NCBI GenBank assembly: GCA_045615885.1
Contig: JAZLFR010000073.1
Coordinates: 1 to 64,000, forward strand
DNA: 64,000 bases
Reading direction: 5' to 3'
Origin: UBA1765 sp045615885
GTDB lineage: Bacteria > Fibrobacterota > Fibrobacteria > Fibrobacterales > Fibrobacteraceae
Shown: positions 1 to 10,459 of the stretch, piece by piece
Numbering within the stretch: the first letter of the stretch is position 1
How the letters are laid out: the number at the start of each line of letters is the position of its first letter
Translations under genes and position numbers: made by a program
Notes under the pieces: generated by a model
Told to the model about the DNA's origin: nothing
Database searches by the model: none
Seen by the model: the letters and a program-made list of their open reading frames with translations, nothing else

Positions 1-1
1 T

Positions 2-214
2 TTGGTACAAATCGACGTGTTCTCTCGGGAAGATTCTCTTAGTTATAAGATTGAACATAAGAAATGGAGTAATGTTTATATTGTAATTGACTCGATTCCT
101 GCTAAATCATGTGCTTCTTCTTATTGGCTGGCAGATAGGGGATATGGACATTATAGGGTTGAATCTAATAGGCTTTTCTCTTGTGTTTTTTACTTTGAAC
201 CATCTTGTGAGTAA
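2..214 (+). CDS. C-terminal tail of an unidentified protein (cut by window edge)
   Basis: An open frame runs from the window edge to TAA at 212-214 and gives about 70 residues. It has no ribosome binding site or signal peptide at its apparent TTG start, so it is most likely the end of a longer gene beginning left of the window. The residues are mixed polar and aromatic, with several Tyr, Cys and Trp near the middle, and no family motif is recognisable. The next small ORF starts 8 bases downstream on the same strand, which suggests co-transcription. Function unknown. Confidence 0.45.
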   Translation: MVQIDVFSREDSLSYKIEHKKWSNVYIVIDSIPAKSCASSYWLADRGYGHYRVESNRLFSCVFYFEPSCE

Positions 215-222
215 GGCGTCAT

Positions 223-309
223 ATGTCAATTAAAATGGCTCTCTTTGTTTTGTCTCTTTTTGCTATGTTTCTTGCATGTTCCGAAGGCAATTCTCCCACT
301 GGTTGCTGA
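223..309 (+). CDS. 28-residue lipoprotein-like peptide
   Basis: A short ORF starts at ATG 223 and ends at TGA 309. AAGG lies six bases upstream of the start, overlapping the stop of the preceding gene. The peptide has a charged N-terminus, a hydrophobic stretch and a lipobox-like FLACS at residues 16-20, so a mature lipopeptide would be only about 10 residues long. It resembles entericidin-like mini-lipoproteins in layout only. It could also be the surviving 5' end of a lipoprotein gene truncated when the decayed region to its right formed. Confidence 0.4.
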   Translation: MSIKMALFVLSLFAMFLACSEGNSPTGC

Positions 310-410
310 TTTACGAAATCGCACAAGAAAGTCTGATTTTGTACTTGACAAGAACAGGAACGCATTCGGACTTGTTCAAGAAGTAAAACCGCCAATAAAT
401 TGATGAAATA

Positions 411-446
411 AAAAAGACGGGTGAAGAAATTCTTCACTCGTCTTTA
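411..446. terminator. Hairpin with A/T flanks, duplicate of the nifJ terminator
   Basis: An inverted repeat with arms AAAGACGGGTGAAGAA and TTCTTCACTCGTCTTT is flanked by an A-run and a T-rich end, so it can terminate on either strand. Nearly the same sequence lies immediately downstream of intact nifJ at 3286-3320. Here it lies downstream of the nifJ remnant on the minus strand, as expected if the whole 3' end of nifJ was copied. Confidence 0.7.
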
Positions 447-465
447 ATTTTGAAAGGAGCTTCCC

Positions 466-491
466 GGTCATCCCCGTCAAGCGAGGACAGG
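466..491. repeat. Dispersed 26-bp repeat, copy 1
   Basis: GGTCATCCCCGTC(A/G)AGCGAGGACAGG recurs inverted at 9973-9998 with a single difference. A shorter related palindrome with CGCGGGGATGAC lies at about 3390-3406. All copies are intergenic. With the following CGCCGGGGATGAC this copy can also fold on itself. Confidence 0.6.
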
Positions 492-624
492 CGCCGGGGA
501 TGACACCACAAAGGCACAAAGTGCCGACCTTCATCGTCTCAATAAAACAAGAGACGAAATCTTGCCTCGCGACAATCTCTCGTCTCTCGTCTGTAGGCAC
601 CGAAGGTGCCGTTCTCTCGTCTAA

Positions 625-873
625 TTACAGGCTAATCAGACCTTCAGTGTCCTGGGACATTGCGGTGTAGAATGCTCAACGGCCCCGAATCGAACGTCGC
701 GGCAAAACATTTATGTTTTGACATGACTGAGATGTTGGCCGCTTGACCATGCCCTTGTTGATCTTTGTGCGGTCGTATTCCGGGAGGTCAACGAAGAAGT
801 CCCAGTTTGCGCCCTGGCTAACCTTGATCGGTTCCTGCGGAACCATGTTGATTGCCTTCTTGCCTTCTTCGTT
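625..873 (-). pseudogene. Remnant of a second nifJ copy
   Basis: Two pieces of nifJ survive in the same orientation as the intact gene. Bases 741-871 match intact nifJ at 4543-4673 essentially base for base and encode the stretch EEGKKAINMV through KINKGMVK. Bases 625-676 encode the C-terminal AFYTAMSQDTEGLISL and stop. Between them, about 1.07 kb of nifJ is replaced by an unrelated 64-bp segment. That segment keeps the frame but ends in TGA just before the C-terminal piece. The upstream ~2.3 kb of nifJ is absent, replaced by the structured element at 900-1052. The copy cannot make an enzyme, since it lacks the ferredoxin clusters and the thiamine diphosphate site. Confidence 0.85.
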
Positions 874-899
874 CTTGTCCTTACCGATATTTTCTATTT

Positions 900-1052
900 G
901 GGCGTTCCTCACACTATCGTGTGGGTCGGGCTATATTTTAGGGGCGGCCACCTTCGCTTCGCTTGCCACCCGCCTCCTAAAACGGAGCCTTGCTGTGTTC
1001 CCTTCGGTAACTCCGCAAGTCTCCGCCCCAAGGGGTCACTATCCCTAACGCG
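900..1052. repeat. Structured GGGCGTTCC...CCCTAACGC element
   Basis: This compact 153-bp segment begins GGGCGTTCC and ends CACTATCCCTAACGCG. It contains GGTCGGGCTATA and several small hairpins: CACAC-TATC-GTGTG at about 909-922, a CTTCGCTTCGCTTGCC tract, and CCCCAAGGGG near the end. It breaks the nifJ remnant sharply. The terminal signature is one I associate with short non-coding repeats scattered in gut bacteria, but that is from memory and unverified. It encodes no plausible protein. Possible roles are a non-autonomous mobile repeat or a structured RNA. Confidence 0.5.
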
Positions 1053-1080
1053 AATGCAAATATCAAGATGTAAACTCCAA

Positions 1081-1114
1081 AAACAGATGAAAATATGCTG
1101 GTTTTCATCTGTTT
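1081..1114. terminator. Perfect 13-bp inverted repeat
   Basis: AAACAGATGAAAA, an 8-base loop and TTTTCATCTGTTT form a perfect hairpin in otherwise non-coding DNA between the structured repeat and the lipoprotein gene. A short T-rich end on both strands makes a bidirectional terminator plausible. No T-run longer than four follows, so the call is tentative. Confidence 0.4.
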
Positions 1115-1225
1115 AGAGAATTATTCCGTTTGCTATAGCTGTATTTACCAGCAAATCAAATTACAATTTCGATCGCTGAACTTCTTTTTTTTTTGTTATC
1201 TTTTTCCCAAAGAGAAAGGTTTGCT

Positions 1226-1672
1226 ATGATTTTAAAACAACTAATGCTGGTGTTGTCCATGTGTGGAATTCTTTTAGGATGTTCTGCCCAGAAGGACTCA
1301 TCAACCGATTTCAACAAGAGTCAAAATGAAATCGGTTCCATGGATCAAAAAAACTCTTCAAAAAATTTTTTTTATGAAAAAAGAATGACAGATGATTCTA
1401 ATCGATTTAGTTTGCAGAATGAAACAGGGAATACGAAGATTGAGGCTTATTGCAAAAAACTAGGTAAATGTATAGATTCGTTGAATACTATTGTTGAAAA
1501 AAAATTAGACAGTTTAAAACAAACGGACAAGTTTAAGGTTCTTATGAGTGAGTATATCAAAAAAAATGATTCTCTAGAACAAAATGGACTTTTATCGTCA
1601 CAACCTAGATATCCGAACCCAGAAGGATTTCTCCGACTTCTTATAATCGACAAATTGTTGGAGGAAAAGTAA
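1226..1672 (+). CDS. Putative lipoprotein of unknown function
   Basis: The start is ATG 1226, because AGAAAGG lies seven bases upstream and the signal sequence begins there. The protein has 148 residues. The N-terminus MILKQLMLVL.. leads into a lipobox ILLGC, so Cys at about residue 18 is probably lipidated. The mature part is rich in Lys, Ser, Asp and Asn, with a Cys pair in CKKLGKC and helix-forming stretches. No family is recognised. The stop TAA overlaps the ATG of the next, broken gene (TAATG), so the two were an operon. Confidence 0.65.
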   Translation: MILKQLMLVLSMCGILLGCSAQKDSSTDFNKSQNEIGSMDQKNSSKNFFYEKRMTDDSNRFSLQNETGNTKIEAYCKKLGKCIDSLNTIVEKKLDSLKQTDKFKVLMSEYIKKNDSLEQNGLLSSQPRYPNPEGFLRLLIIDKLLEEK

Positions 1673-2718
1673 TGAAATGCATGCTATTCGCTTAATCCCG
1701 AACGTGGTTTGCAATACGGCTGGATTAATACAAACGCACAAGATTCCTGGTGGTGGAGAAAGGTTCCTTGTGACGGAAGCTCGAACGTTGTTGAATCAAC
1801 TTCAAATGGTTGTATAGAAAATAAACGGGGAGCCAATGCAGTGTATCTTCCCAGTGATTGTTTTAATAGCGGCCTAGATAATATGGAAAAGGGAAAATGC
1901 TATTCCCTAAATCCGGATCGTGGCACACAGTATGGCTGGATTAACAACAACGCACAGGATTCCTGGTGGTGGATTGAAACTCCTTGTGAAAAGAACAATA
2001 GTAACGAAAATGAGTCAGAAGAATTAGTGTGTCCAGATGAAGGAAATGCTTTGTTTAAGAAAACCGCAAATTACGCTTCAAATGACACTTATGATGCTTA
2101 TGACGAGTATGTTGATTTTATGGCTCTGCCCAATTACTACTATGACGCTCTAGGACGAAAGATGAATTATCAAAAGGCGTTTCATGTTAAACAGCGGGTT
2201 TACTCTAAAAATTTGGTTGAAAAGGAATATCGACATAATCGATCAGGGAAAATTCGATATAAGGCATTGTTGAAAACGGTAAGTGGTTCTGTTGAAGCTT
2301 ATACAGAATTGGGTTTTGATAATATCTCCTATAGTTGTACCTCTACTGGAACAGTCATATCGGTCGATTTGTATATGAAAACCCCAAAAGAGTCAATCGT
2401 AATGAAGCTTGAATCTTCGAATCAAGCCCTGATTGAACATGAAACGAAGCATAAAGAGATTTATGAAAATTATGGAACAAAATATTGGTATGGAGAGCGT
2501 TTGGTGCTACGAAAATCAATAAAAGAAAGCGATATTTGCGCGACTATCAAAAAAGTTTTTGGCCTATAGTTGAAAATGAATATCGTAGTCTTTTAAACCG
2601 ACAAAACGCATGGGACGACGAGGATGAAAATAATAGAAGTCATGCCCGCATAGATGTTGGTAAGGCTATTGCGGAACAAAAAGAAATCTGGTTTTCCCAA
2701 ACCTGTACAAAGCAATAG
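1672..2718 (+). pseudogene. Broken secreted HExxH metalloprotease-like gene with Trp-rich repeats
   Basis: The start codon ATG 1672 reads only seven codons to TAA. Shifting frame gives CYSLNPERG and then a long open frame to TAG 2569, so the signal-peptide region looks deleted with a frameshift. Two units of the pattern CYSLNP(E/D)RG.QYGWIN.NAQDSWWW..PC follow (about 1682-1770 and 1897-1990). The C-terminal part has HETKH, an HExxH zinc-binding motif, in a context like the DUF922 predicted secreted proteases. The frame ends soon after, but a different frame open from 2485 to 2718 continues plausibly with QNAWDDEDENNRSHARIDVG, so a second frameshift lies between about 2485 and 2569. If these are sequencing errors, one intact secreted protease would result. 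Confidence 0.6.
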
Positions 2719-2724
2719 TTGTTT

Positions 2725-3270
2725 ATGAAAAAATTGTCGCTACTATTGCTTTATGGGTTCATTTTTGCACAAGATCCAAATGTTGAATTGTGCGTTGCTT
2801 TTGGTTGCGAAGATTGCGGCGGTTGTTCAAGTTCGTACTCTATCTATGTTATGAATGCGAAAACAGCGGAAAAAACACCGTCATGGAATTTGAAAGATTC
2901 TGTGACATGCGAGTGTGGCTCCTGGTCAAAGCAGTCATATAGCATAAAAGGGCTCCCTGGAAAAGCTTTTCCCTTTTTGTCGTTTTCTTCGTGTTCTCAT
3001 TTAGGGAATGCTGGACTCAGAACGATTCCCATGCCGCAACCTCCAGCAATGGATTTAGAAGCATCTATTGGAAAACAGATTTTTTTTGCTAATGAATTTG
3101 AGCAAAAAAAGGATGTACAGGCTATGTATGGAAAGAAAATTGACCTGTATTGGAAAACTCATTTTCGGTGTCAAGGCGATAGCCTAAATGATACAACTTT
3201 GACATACAAAATAAATGCAAAAATTTTCGGAGAATGTTCAAAGATCTTTCTCCAGAATAGGAATCCATAA
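2725..3270 (+). CDS. Small secreted Cys-containing protein, unknown
   Basis: The protein starts at ATG 2725 (MKKLSLLLLYGFIFAQ), giving 181 residues with a clear signal peptide cleaved near Ala/Gln at residue 16. The mature N-terminus is Cys-rich (CVAFGCEDCGGCSSS), with later Cys residues spaced as if for disulfides. No known domain is recognised. It follows the broken protease gene by six bases and has no strong ribosome binding site of its own, so it was probably expressed in that operon. The protease, the lipoprotein and this protein may have formed one envelope-associated unit. Confidence 0.55.
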   Translation: MKKLSLLLLYGFIFAQDPNVELCVAFGCEDCGGCSSSYSIYVMNAKTAEKTPSWNLKDSVTCECGSWSKQSYSIKGLPGKAFPFLSFSSCSHLGNAGLRTIPMPQPPAMDLEASIGKQIFFANEFEQKKDVQAMYGKKIDLYWKTHFRCQGDSLNDTTLTYKINAKIFGECSKIFLQNRNP

Positions 3271-3285
3271 AATTTTTTGTATAAA

Positions 3286-3320
3286 AAAAGACGGGTGAAG
3301 AAATTCTTCACTCGTCTTTA
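3286..3320. terminator. Bidirectional terminator downstream of nifJ
   Basis: AAAGACGGGTGAAGAA and TTCTTCACTCGTCTTT form a long hairpin with A-run and T-run flanks. It can end the minus-strand nifJ transcript and the plus-strand operon ending at 3270. A close duplicate is at 411-446. Bases 3330-3412 hold further small palindromes (CCACCTTGGTGG, AGCACTAAAGTGCT) and no gene. Confidence 0.75.
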
Positions 3321-3412
3321 ACTTTGAAAGGAGATCCCCACCTTGGTGGCCATGCGCACTAAGCACTAAAGTGCTAAGTGCTGTCCGCCCGCCTTCGCGG
3401 GGATGACATCCA

Positions 3413-6979
<3,567 letters not shown>

Positions 6980-7346
6980 TTAGGTCTCCGTGTTATGTTT
7001 TTGCCTGATATTATAATTGTATATAAAATCTGCAGAATCCACTTTTTGCAAAGCGAATCCTGATTTTCGGCAAATTTATATAAATGTCGGTCGAAAAGAC
7101 AACAATTTTTTTTAAGAAACTGAAAAAAGAGGGGCTTTTTGAGGTAAACAAGCTTTCGTCCAACTCGGAATACCCTAACTTGTGCCGAAAAAGGGCCGTT
7201 TTTGAATTACATTTTTGAACGGCCTTTCAAAAATCGCATGTGGCTAGCCTTTGCCCTAACTCGTTGAATATTGCTTTTTTACAAAAATAATCCATACTTA
7301 TATATGGTTTGTTTTTTAGTGGTTGCCATAAAAAAAGAAGGGTGTT
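6980..7346. other. Intergenic region upstream of nifJ
   Basis: This 367-bp stretch separates divergently read nifJ and the small ORF at 7347. Its left part holds the probable nifJ promoter (TATAAT on the minus strand at 7010-7015, with no convincing -35). At 7188-7226 an imperfect inverted repeat, AAAGGGCCGTT ... AACGGCCTTT, could act as a terminator. A 44-codon ATG frame at 7084-7218 has no ribosome binding site and runs into this hairpin, so I do not call it a gene. Confidence 0.4.
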
Positions 7347-7676
7347 TTGGAATCTATTGCAGAATTTTTTAAAAAGGTACGTAAAGCGGGCTTGAGCATA
7401 GGCTATTTGCAAAAATATGGATTTTTTTCGCCGCAGTTGCTGAAGGATGTTCGTGAAATTCTTGACCCGCTGAGCTATGGCCGGCGTTTTGCCATGCCGG
7501 GGGTTGAATTCTACATAAAATATAAGGTACCTTTGCGTTACCGGATAGATGGAAAGTTCCTCTTCAAGCATGGAGTTGTCGCGCGGGTTCTTGAGCAGTC
7601 GATTGAACAGCTTTCACTTGGTAGGTGGAATGAATTTAAGGAGCATGAAATAGAATTCATTCCGCTGGTGCCGTGA
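7347..7676 (+). CDS. Hypothetical 109-residue protein
   Basis: The proposed start is TTG 7347, preceded by AGAAGGG six bases upstream. The sequence has mixed charged and aromatic residues, no signal peptide, no membrane segment and no motif I recognise. It lies 19 bases upstream of the FISUMP-domain gene in the same direction, so the two are probably co-transcribed. The reverse strand also has a frame here (7227-7571), but the plus-strand protein has more natural composition and better context. The start codon is uncertain. Confidence 0.45.
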   Translation: MESIAEFFKKVRKAGLSIGYLQKYGFFSPQLLKDVREILDPLSYGRRFAMPGVEFYIKYKVPLRYRIDGKFLFKHGVVARVLEQSIEQLSLGRWNEFKEHEIEFIPLVP

Positions 7677-7695
7677 CGGGAAGGCCTATAGAACA

Positions 7696-8199
7696 GTGAA
7701 GATTGGCAAACTTGAATGGTTTACAGAAAATTTGGATTTTGACTGCCCAAGCTCGGTAAGAACCGCGGTCGGGCATTTTTACGAATACTCCGTTCTGAAA
7801 GAAGCCGTTCCGGATGGTTGGCGCTTGCCTACTGAACGGGAGTGGCTTGATTGCCTGGACATGGTAAATTTGTTTGGGTTCGGCAGGGTGTTCGATTTGC
7901 AGTTTGCCGGGGGAGCTGACTATACGGAAAATGGAGTTGAATTTAGCGGTGCGGGCTGTGAGGCTCTCTTTTGGTGCGCCGGAGGTTTTCCCAGTAGCGC
8001 AGAACCTTTGATTGAAACTTTTAATTATGGATTTTGTACTGAAAATACGGCCTGCAAAATAGATACTTCGGTCATGGCTTTTGATTTGGAAAATGGATTT
8101 GTGGGCCCGACCATCAATCCGGTTACCACGTTCATGGATATGGGGGTGGAATTCCGTAAAATGCTGCCGATCCGTCTAGTGCGTCCTGTATCGCAATAG
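7696..8199 (+). CDS. FISUMP-domain protein
   Basis: This 167-residue protein matches the pattern of the 'Fibrobacter succinogenes major paralogous' domain. It has WFTENLDF near the N-terminus, a G.FYEYS segment, VPDGWRLPTEREWLDCLD as the hallmark PxGWxLPtxxEW, and a C-terminal LPIRLVRP where family members end in a conserved RC.r-type strand. Most members are exported lipoproteins with a Ser-rich linker. This one starts directly with the domain (GTG 7696, GGGAAGG upstream) and lacks a signal peptide, so it may be cytoplasmic or may have lost its export signal. Function of the domain is unknown. Confidence 0.75.
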   Translation: MKIGKLEWFTENLDFDCPSSVRTAVGHFYEYSVLKEAVPDGWRLPTEREWLDCLDMVNLFGFGRVFDLQFAGGADYTENGVEFSGAGCEALFWCAGGFPSSAEPLIETFNYGFCTENTACKIDTSVMAFDLENGFVGPTINPVTTFMDMGVEFRKMLPIRLVRPVSQ

Positions 8200-8259
8200 C
8201 GATCCATAATTTTTCTATTTTATACTTGTAATTGAATAACTATCAGCTTCCCTTTGTCT

Positions 8260-8844
8260 ATGTTAGATTCCCTTCTTTTGACAAGCCCCGTGAATTTTGC
8301 CGGCGAACATGAACTTTTGGAGACCATGTTCGAAAAGTATCCTTTTTCGCTTCATGTGCGTAAACCGGGCTTTTCTGAAGGGAGCCTCGAAAAGTATCTG
8401 CTCGGCTTGAACGAAGATATTCGTTCGGTGGCTGTTTTGCATGGCTCCGCCGAAATGGCGCAGTCCTTTGGCATGGCCGGTGTAGCGTTGCCTGCATCGC
8501 ATATTCTGGGCGGGGTGGAAGTGCCTTGCGACTTGAAAAAGTTTGCCTGGTGCCGTTCGTTGGAAGAAGTTTCTGCATTGCCGCAAGTGGACGGGGCAAT
8601 TCTTTTCCCTGTGTTCGATTCTTTGACAGAAATCGGGGCTAAGGGGCAGTTTGCTGGTCAAAAAGTGCAGAACCTTTCAAAAAACAGGGTCTTTGCCGCG
8701 GGAGGCATTTCTGAAGACGAGTTCAAGGAAGTGGCTTCGCTCGGGTATGCGGGCGTTGCGCTCTGCGGTTCCGTGTGGAACTATGCGGACCCGGTCCCGG
8801 CTTGGAACCGAATTTGTCGCAAAATTATGATGTGCGGCTTTTAA
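8260..8844 (+). CDS. Thiamine-phosphate synthase / TenI-like protein
   Basis: This 194-residue TIM-barrel-type protein resembles ThiE/TenI. It has HVRKPGFSE near residue 35, a VAVLHGSAEMA segment, GVALPASHI, GAILFPVFDS where family members have the phosphate-binding GxxFxT strand, and RVFAAGGIS.DEF followed by GVALCGSVW at the C-terminus. ThiE couples hydroxymethylpyrimidine diphosphate to thiazole phosphate. TenI relatives aromatise the thiazole. The HVRKP motif, where ThiE usually has R.K, fits either. The ATG at 8260 is preferred over the upstream TTG. thiD lies 61 bases downstream, which supports a thiamine role. No TPP riboswitch is visible in the short leader. Confidence 0.7.
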   Translation: MLDSLLLTSPVNFAGEHELLETMFEKYPFSLHVRKPGFSEGSLEKYLLGLNEDIRSVAVLHGSAEMAQSFGMAGVALPASHILGGVEVPCDLKKFAWCRSLEEVSALPQVDGAILFPVFDSLTEIGAKGQFAGQKVQNLSKNRVFAAGGISEDEFKEVASLGYAGVALCGSVWNYADPVPAWNRICRKIMMCGF

Positions 8845-8905
8845 AACACTTTTTGGGCAAAAAAGTATAACCTATTGAATTATCATAAATTATATTGGTT
8901 CATGT

Positions 8906-9661
8906 ATGGAAAATAAAATGACTTATGCATTGACCATTGCTGGCTTTGATGGCTCTGCCGGAGCGGGGGTTCTCGCCGATATCAAGGCCATGGAGTATTT
9001 TGGCGTGTACGGCCAGGCCGTATGCACCGCTGCCACCGTGCAGAATGAAAACGAATTTATTGCCCCGGACTGGATTTTGTGGGAACGCATCGAAGCCCAG
9101 CTGGAGGCTCTTGCCAAGGTGCGCAAGTTCACTGCGGTCAAGATTGGCCTTGTAGAAAAAATCGCCGTGCTCAAGAAGGTCATCAAGAAGGTCCGAGAGC
9201 TCTTCCCGGAAGCCTTCCTTGTGTGGGACCCGATTTTTGCATCTACCTCGGGCTTCAAGTTCTTCCAGAATACGACGGATGTCGATGAATTTTTGCAGCT
9301 TTTGCCGTCCATTGACCTCGTGACGCCGAATCAGGAAGAATTCAATAATCTTGGCCTTGGCGTTGCCGCCAGCCGTGGCGAAATCGGCATTGGAACTGAT
9401 TTTTCCGTGCTACTGAAGGGCGGTCACGGTTCTGGCAGCGAAAGCGTTGACGTGCTTATGCACAAGGGCGAAAAGTTCCGCTATGCGTCGCCGCGCCTGC
9501 CGGGCGAAGGCAAGCATGGCACGGGCTGCGTGATGTCTGCCGCCATCGTTGCAAACCTTGCCCTTGGCAAGTCCCTCCCGGAAGCCTGCGCAGAAGCAAA
9601 AAAATATATGGATTTGTATTTACAGAGTGGAGAAGGTCGCCTTGCATTTGTTCAGAAGTAA
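8906..9661 (+). CDS. thiD: Hydroxymethylpyrimidine (phosphate) kinase
   Basis: This 251-residue ribokinase-fold enzyme phosphorylates hydroxymethylpyrimidine and its monophosphate for thiamine synthesis. The N-terminal ALTIAGFDGSAGAGVLADIK carries the substrate loop (family usually SDSSGGAG). TVQNEN, KIGLV, VWDPIF, TPNQEEF and the anion-hole GEGKHGTGCVMSAA with its catalytic Asp position replaced by a GTGC context follow in family order. Lengths of 250-270 are usual. It could act in salvage alone, since no thiC is nearby. The 3' end overlaps the start of the small lipoprotein gene. Confidence 0.85.
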   Translation: MENKMTYALTIAGFDGSAGAGVLADIKAMEYFGVYGQAVCTAATVQNENEFIAPDWILWERIEAQLEALAKVRKFTAVKIGLVEKIAVLKKVIKKVRELFPEAFLVWDPIFASTSGFKFFQNTTDVDEFLQLLPSIDLVTPNQEEFNNLGLGVAASRGEIGIGTDFSVLLKGGHGSGSESVDVLMHKGEKFRYASPRLPGEGKHGTGCVMSAAIVANLALGKSLPEACAEAKKYMDLYLQSGEGRLAFVQK

Positions 9662-9869
9662 AGTTTTTGGTGCTTGCGCCCTGCTTGCATTGTCATTGTG
9701 TTTTGTTGCTTGTTCCGATGCAGAAAAGCAGAAGGCTATCGAGGAACTTGAGGCTAAAAAGGTTGAACTGCAAAAATCTGTAGACGAGGTTACCGACGCT
9801 GTGCAGGATTTGCGCAAAACGGCCAAGGAAAAGAACGACAAGCTCAAGGACCTGGACTTGCTCAAGTAG
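9642..9869 (+). CDS. Small coiled-coil lipoprotein (Lpp-like layout)
   Basis: The best start is TTG 9642, with AGAAGG six bases upstream, which lies inside the last codons of thiD in another frame. The protein has 75 residues: a signal sequence (FRSKVFGACALLALSLCF), lipobox FVAC, and then a continuous charged helix (EKQKAIEELEAKKVELQKS..) with heptad-spaced hydrophobic residues. That is the plan of Braun-type murein lipoproteins, but the C-terminal residue before the stop is Lys within LKDLDLLK, also reminiscent of Lpp. Homology to Lpp is not claimed. The overlap with thiD implies translational coupling. Confidence 0.6.
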   Translation: MHLFRSKVFGACALLALSLCFVACSDAEKQKAIEELEAKKVELQKSVDEVTDAVQDLRKTAKEKNDKLKDLDLLK

Positions 9870-9972
9870 GGGTTAGGGTTTAGGATCTAGGGGCTAGTGG
9901 TTAGACGAAAGACCGCTTCGCTGGTAGACGAGATGTGTGCAAACGAGTGTCGCGACCAAGCTTGCTTGGGCA

Positions 9973-9998
9973 CCTGTCCTCGCTCGACGGGGATGACC
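9973..9998. repeat. Dispersed 26-bp repeat, copy 2 (inverted)
   Basis: CCTGTCCTCGCTCGACGGGGATGACC is the reverse complement of the copy at 466-491, with one difference. Both copies sit among AGACGA-type repeats in non-coding DNA. Confidence 0.6.
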
Positions 9999-10145
9999 GA
10001 GTGCCGCCACATCCTATGGCGATGCCATGAAAGACGAAAGAGGATTGTTAAATTCCATTGTTTTAGAGGATAGGTTTTGGGGTGTAGGGTATAGGGAATG
10101 TTAATTTCCAGTGGTGTCGGCTGTAGGCTGACATCTGTCGCCTGA

Positions 10146-10188
10146 ATTAGTTATTAGTCTCTAGTTATTAGTTACTAGTTACTAGCTC
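10146..10188. repeat. TAGTTAT/TAGTTAC heptamer tract
   Basis: Successive heptamers built on TAGT(T/C)A(T/C) read through the tract, e.g. TTAGTTATTAGTCTCTAG and TTAGTTACTAGTTACTAG. The copies are imperfect, so it is an older, diverged tandem array. Confidence 0.6.
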
Positions 10189-10282
10189 CAGGCGCATTCA
10201 AGTTTCTAGTTTCAGTCTTCCGTCTTTCGTCTTCCTACTGATTCCTGACTCCTGTATTCTGTCCTCTTGCATCTTAACTTCC

Positions 10283-10324
10283 GTCTTTCGTCTTTCGTCT
10301 TTCGTCTTTCGTCTTTCGTCTTCC
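10283..10324. repeat. (GTCTTTC)5-6 tandem repeat
   Basis: Five perfect GTCTTTC units at 10283-10317 are followed by one variant, GTCTTCC (10318-10324). A single related GTCTTTCGTCTTCC occurs at about 10221. The perfect copies suggest recent slippage. The array ends 135 bases before the fabF start codon. Confidence 0.85.
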
Positions 10325-10459
10325 TACAGTCTCCTTACTGAACGTTTTTTTATTTAAAAATGTCGCTTGTCGGACGCAAATGCATTTTACCCTTTAAAAG
10401 TGTAAATAAAATTTATTACATTTGAGCGCGTAAAACTTTAAACATGAAAAGGTAAAACA

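Larger units (their letters stand above)
9870..10459. repeat. 590-bp repeat-rich intergenic region
   Basis: No gene is visible here. The stretch holds short direct repeats of the types TAGTTAT/TAGTTAC (about 10146-10188), GTCTTTC (10283-10324) and isolated AGACGAAAG words (about 9903, 10030). It also holds the inverted copy of the dispersed 26-bp repeat (9973-9998). The last 100 bases before fabF are AT-rich and should contain its promoter. I found no clear -35/-10 pair. Confidence 0.6.

Noticed and set aside
7084..7218. 44-codon ATG frame between nifJ and 7347
   Set aside because: No ribosome binding site, and it runs into an inverted repeat.
8200..8259. Possible TPP riboswitch before the ThiE-like gene
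   Set aside because: The leader is only about 60 bases and lacks CTGAGA and ACCTGATC-like core motifs.
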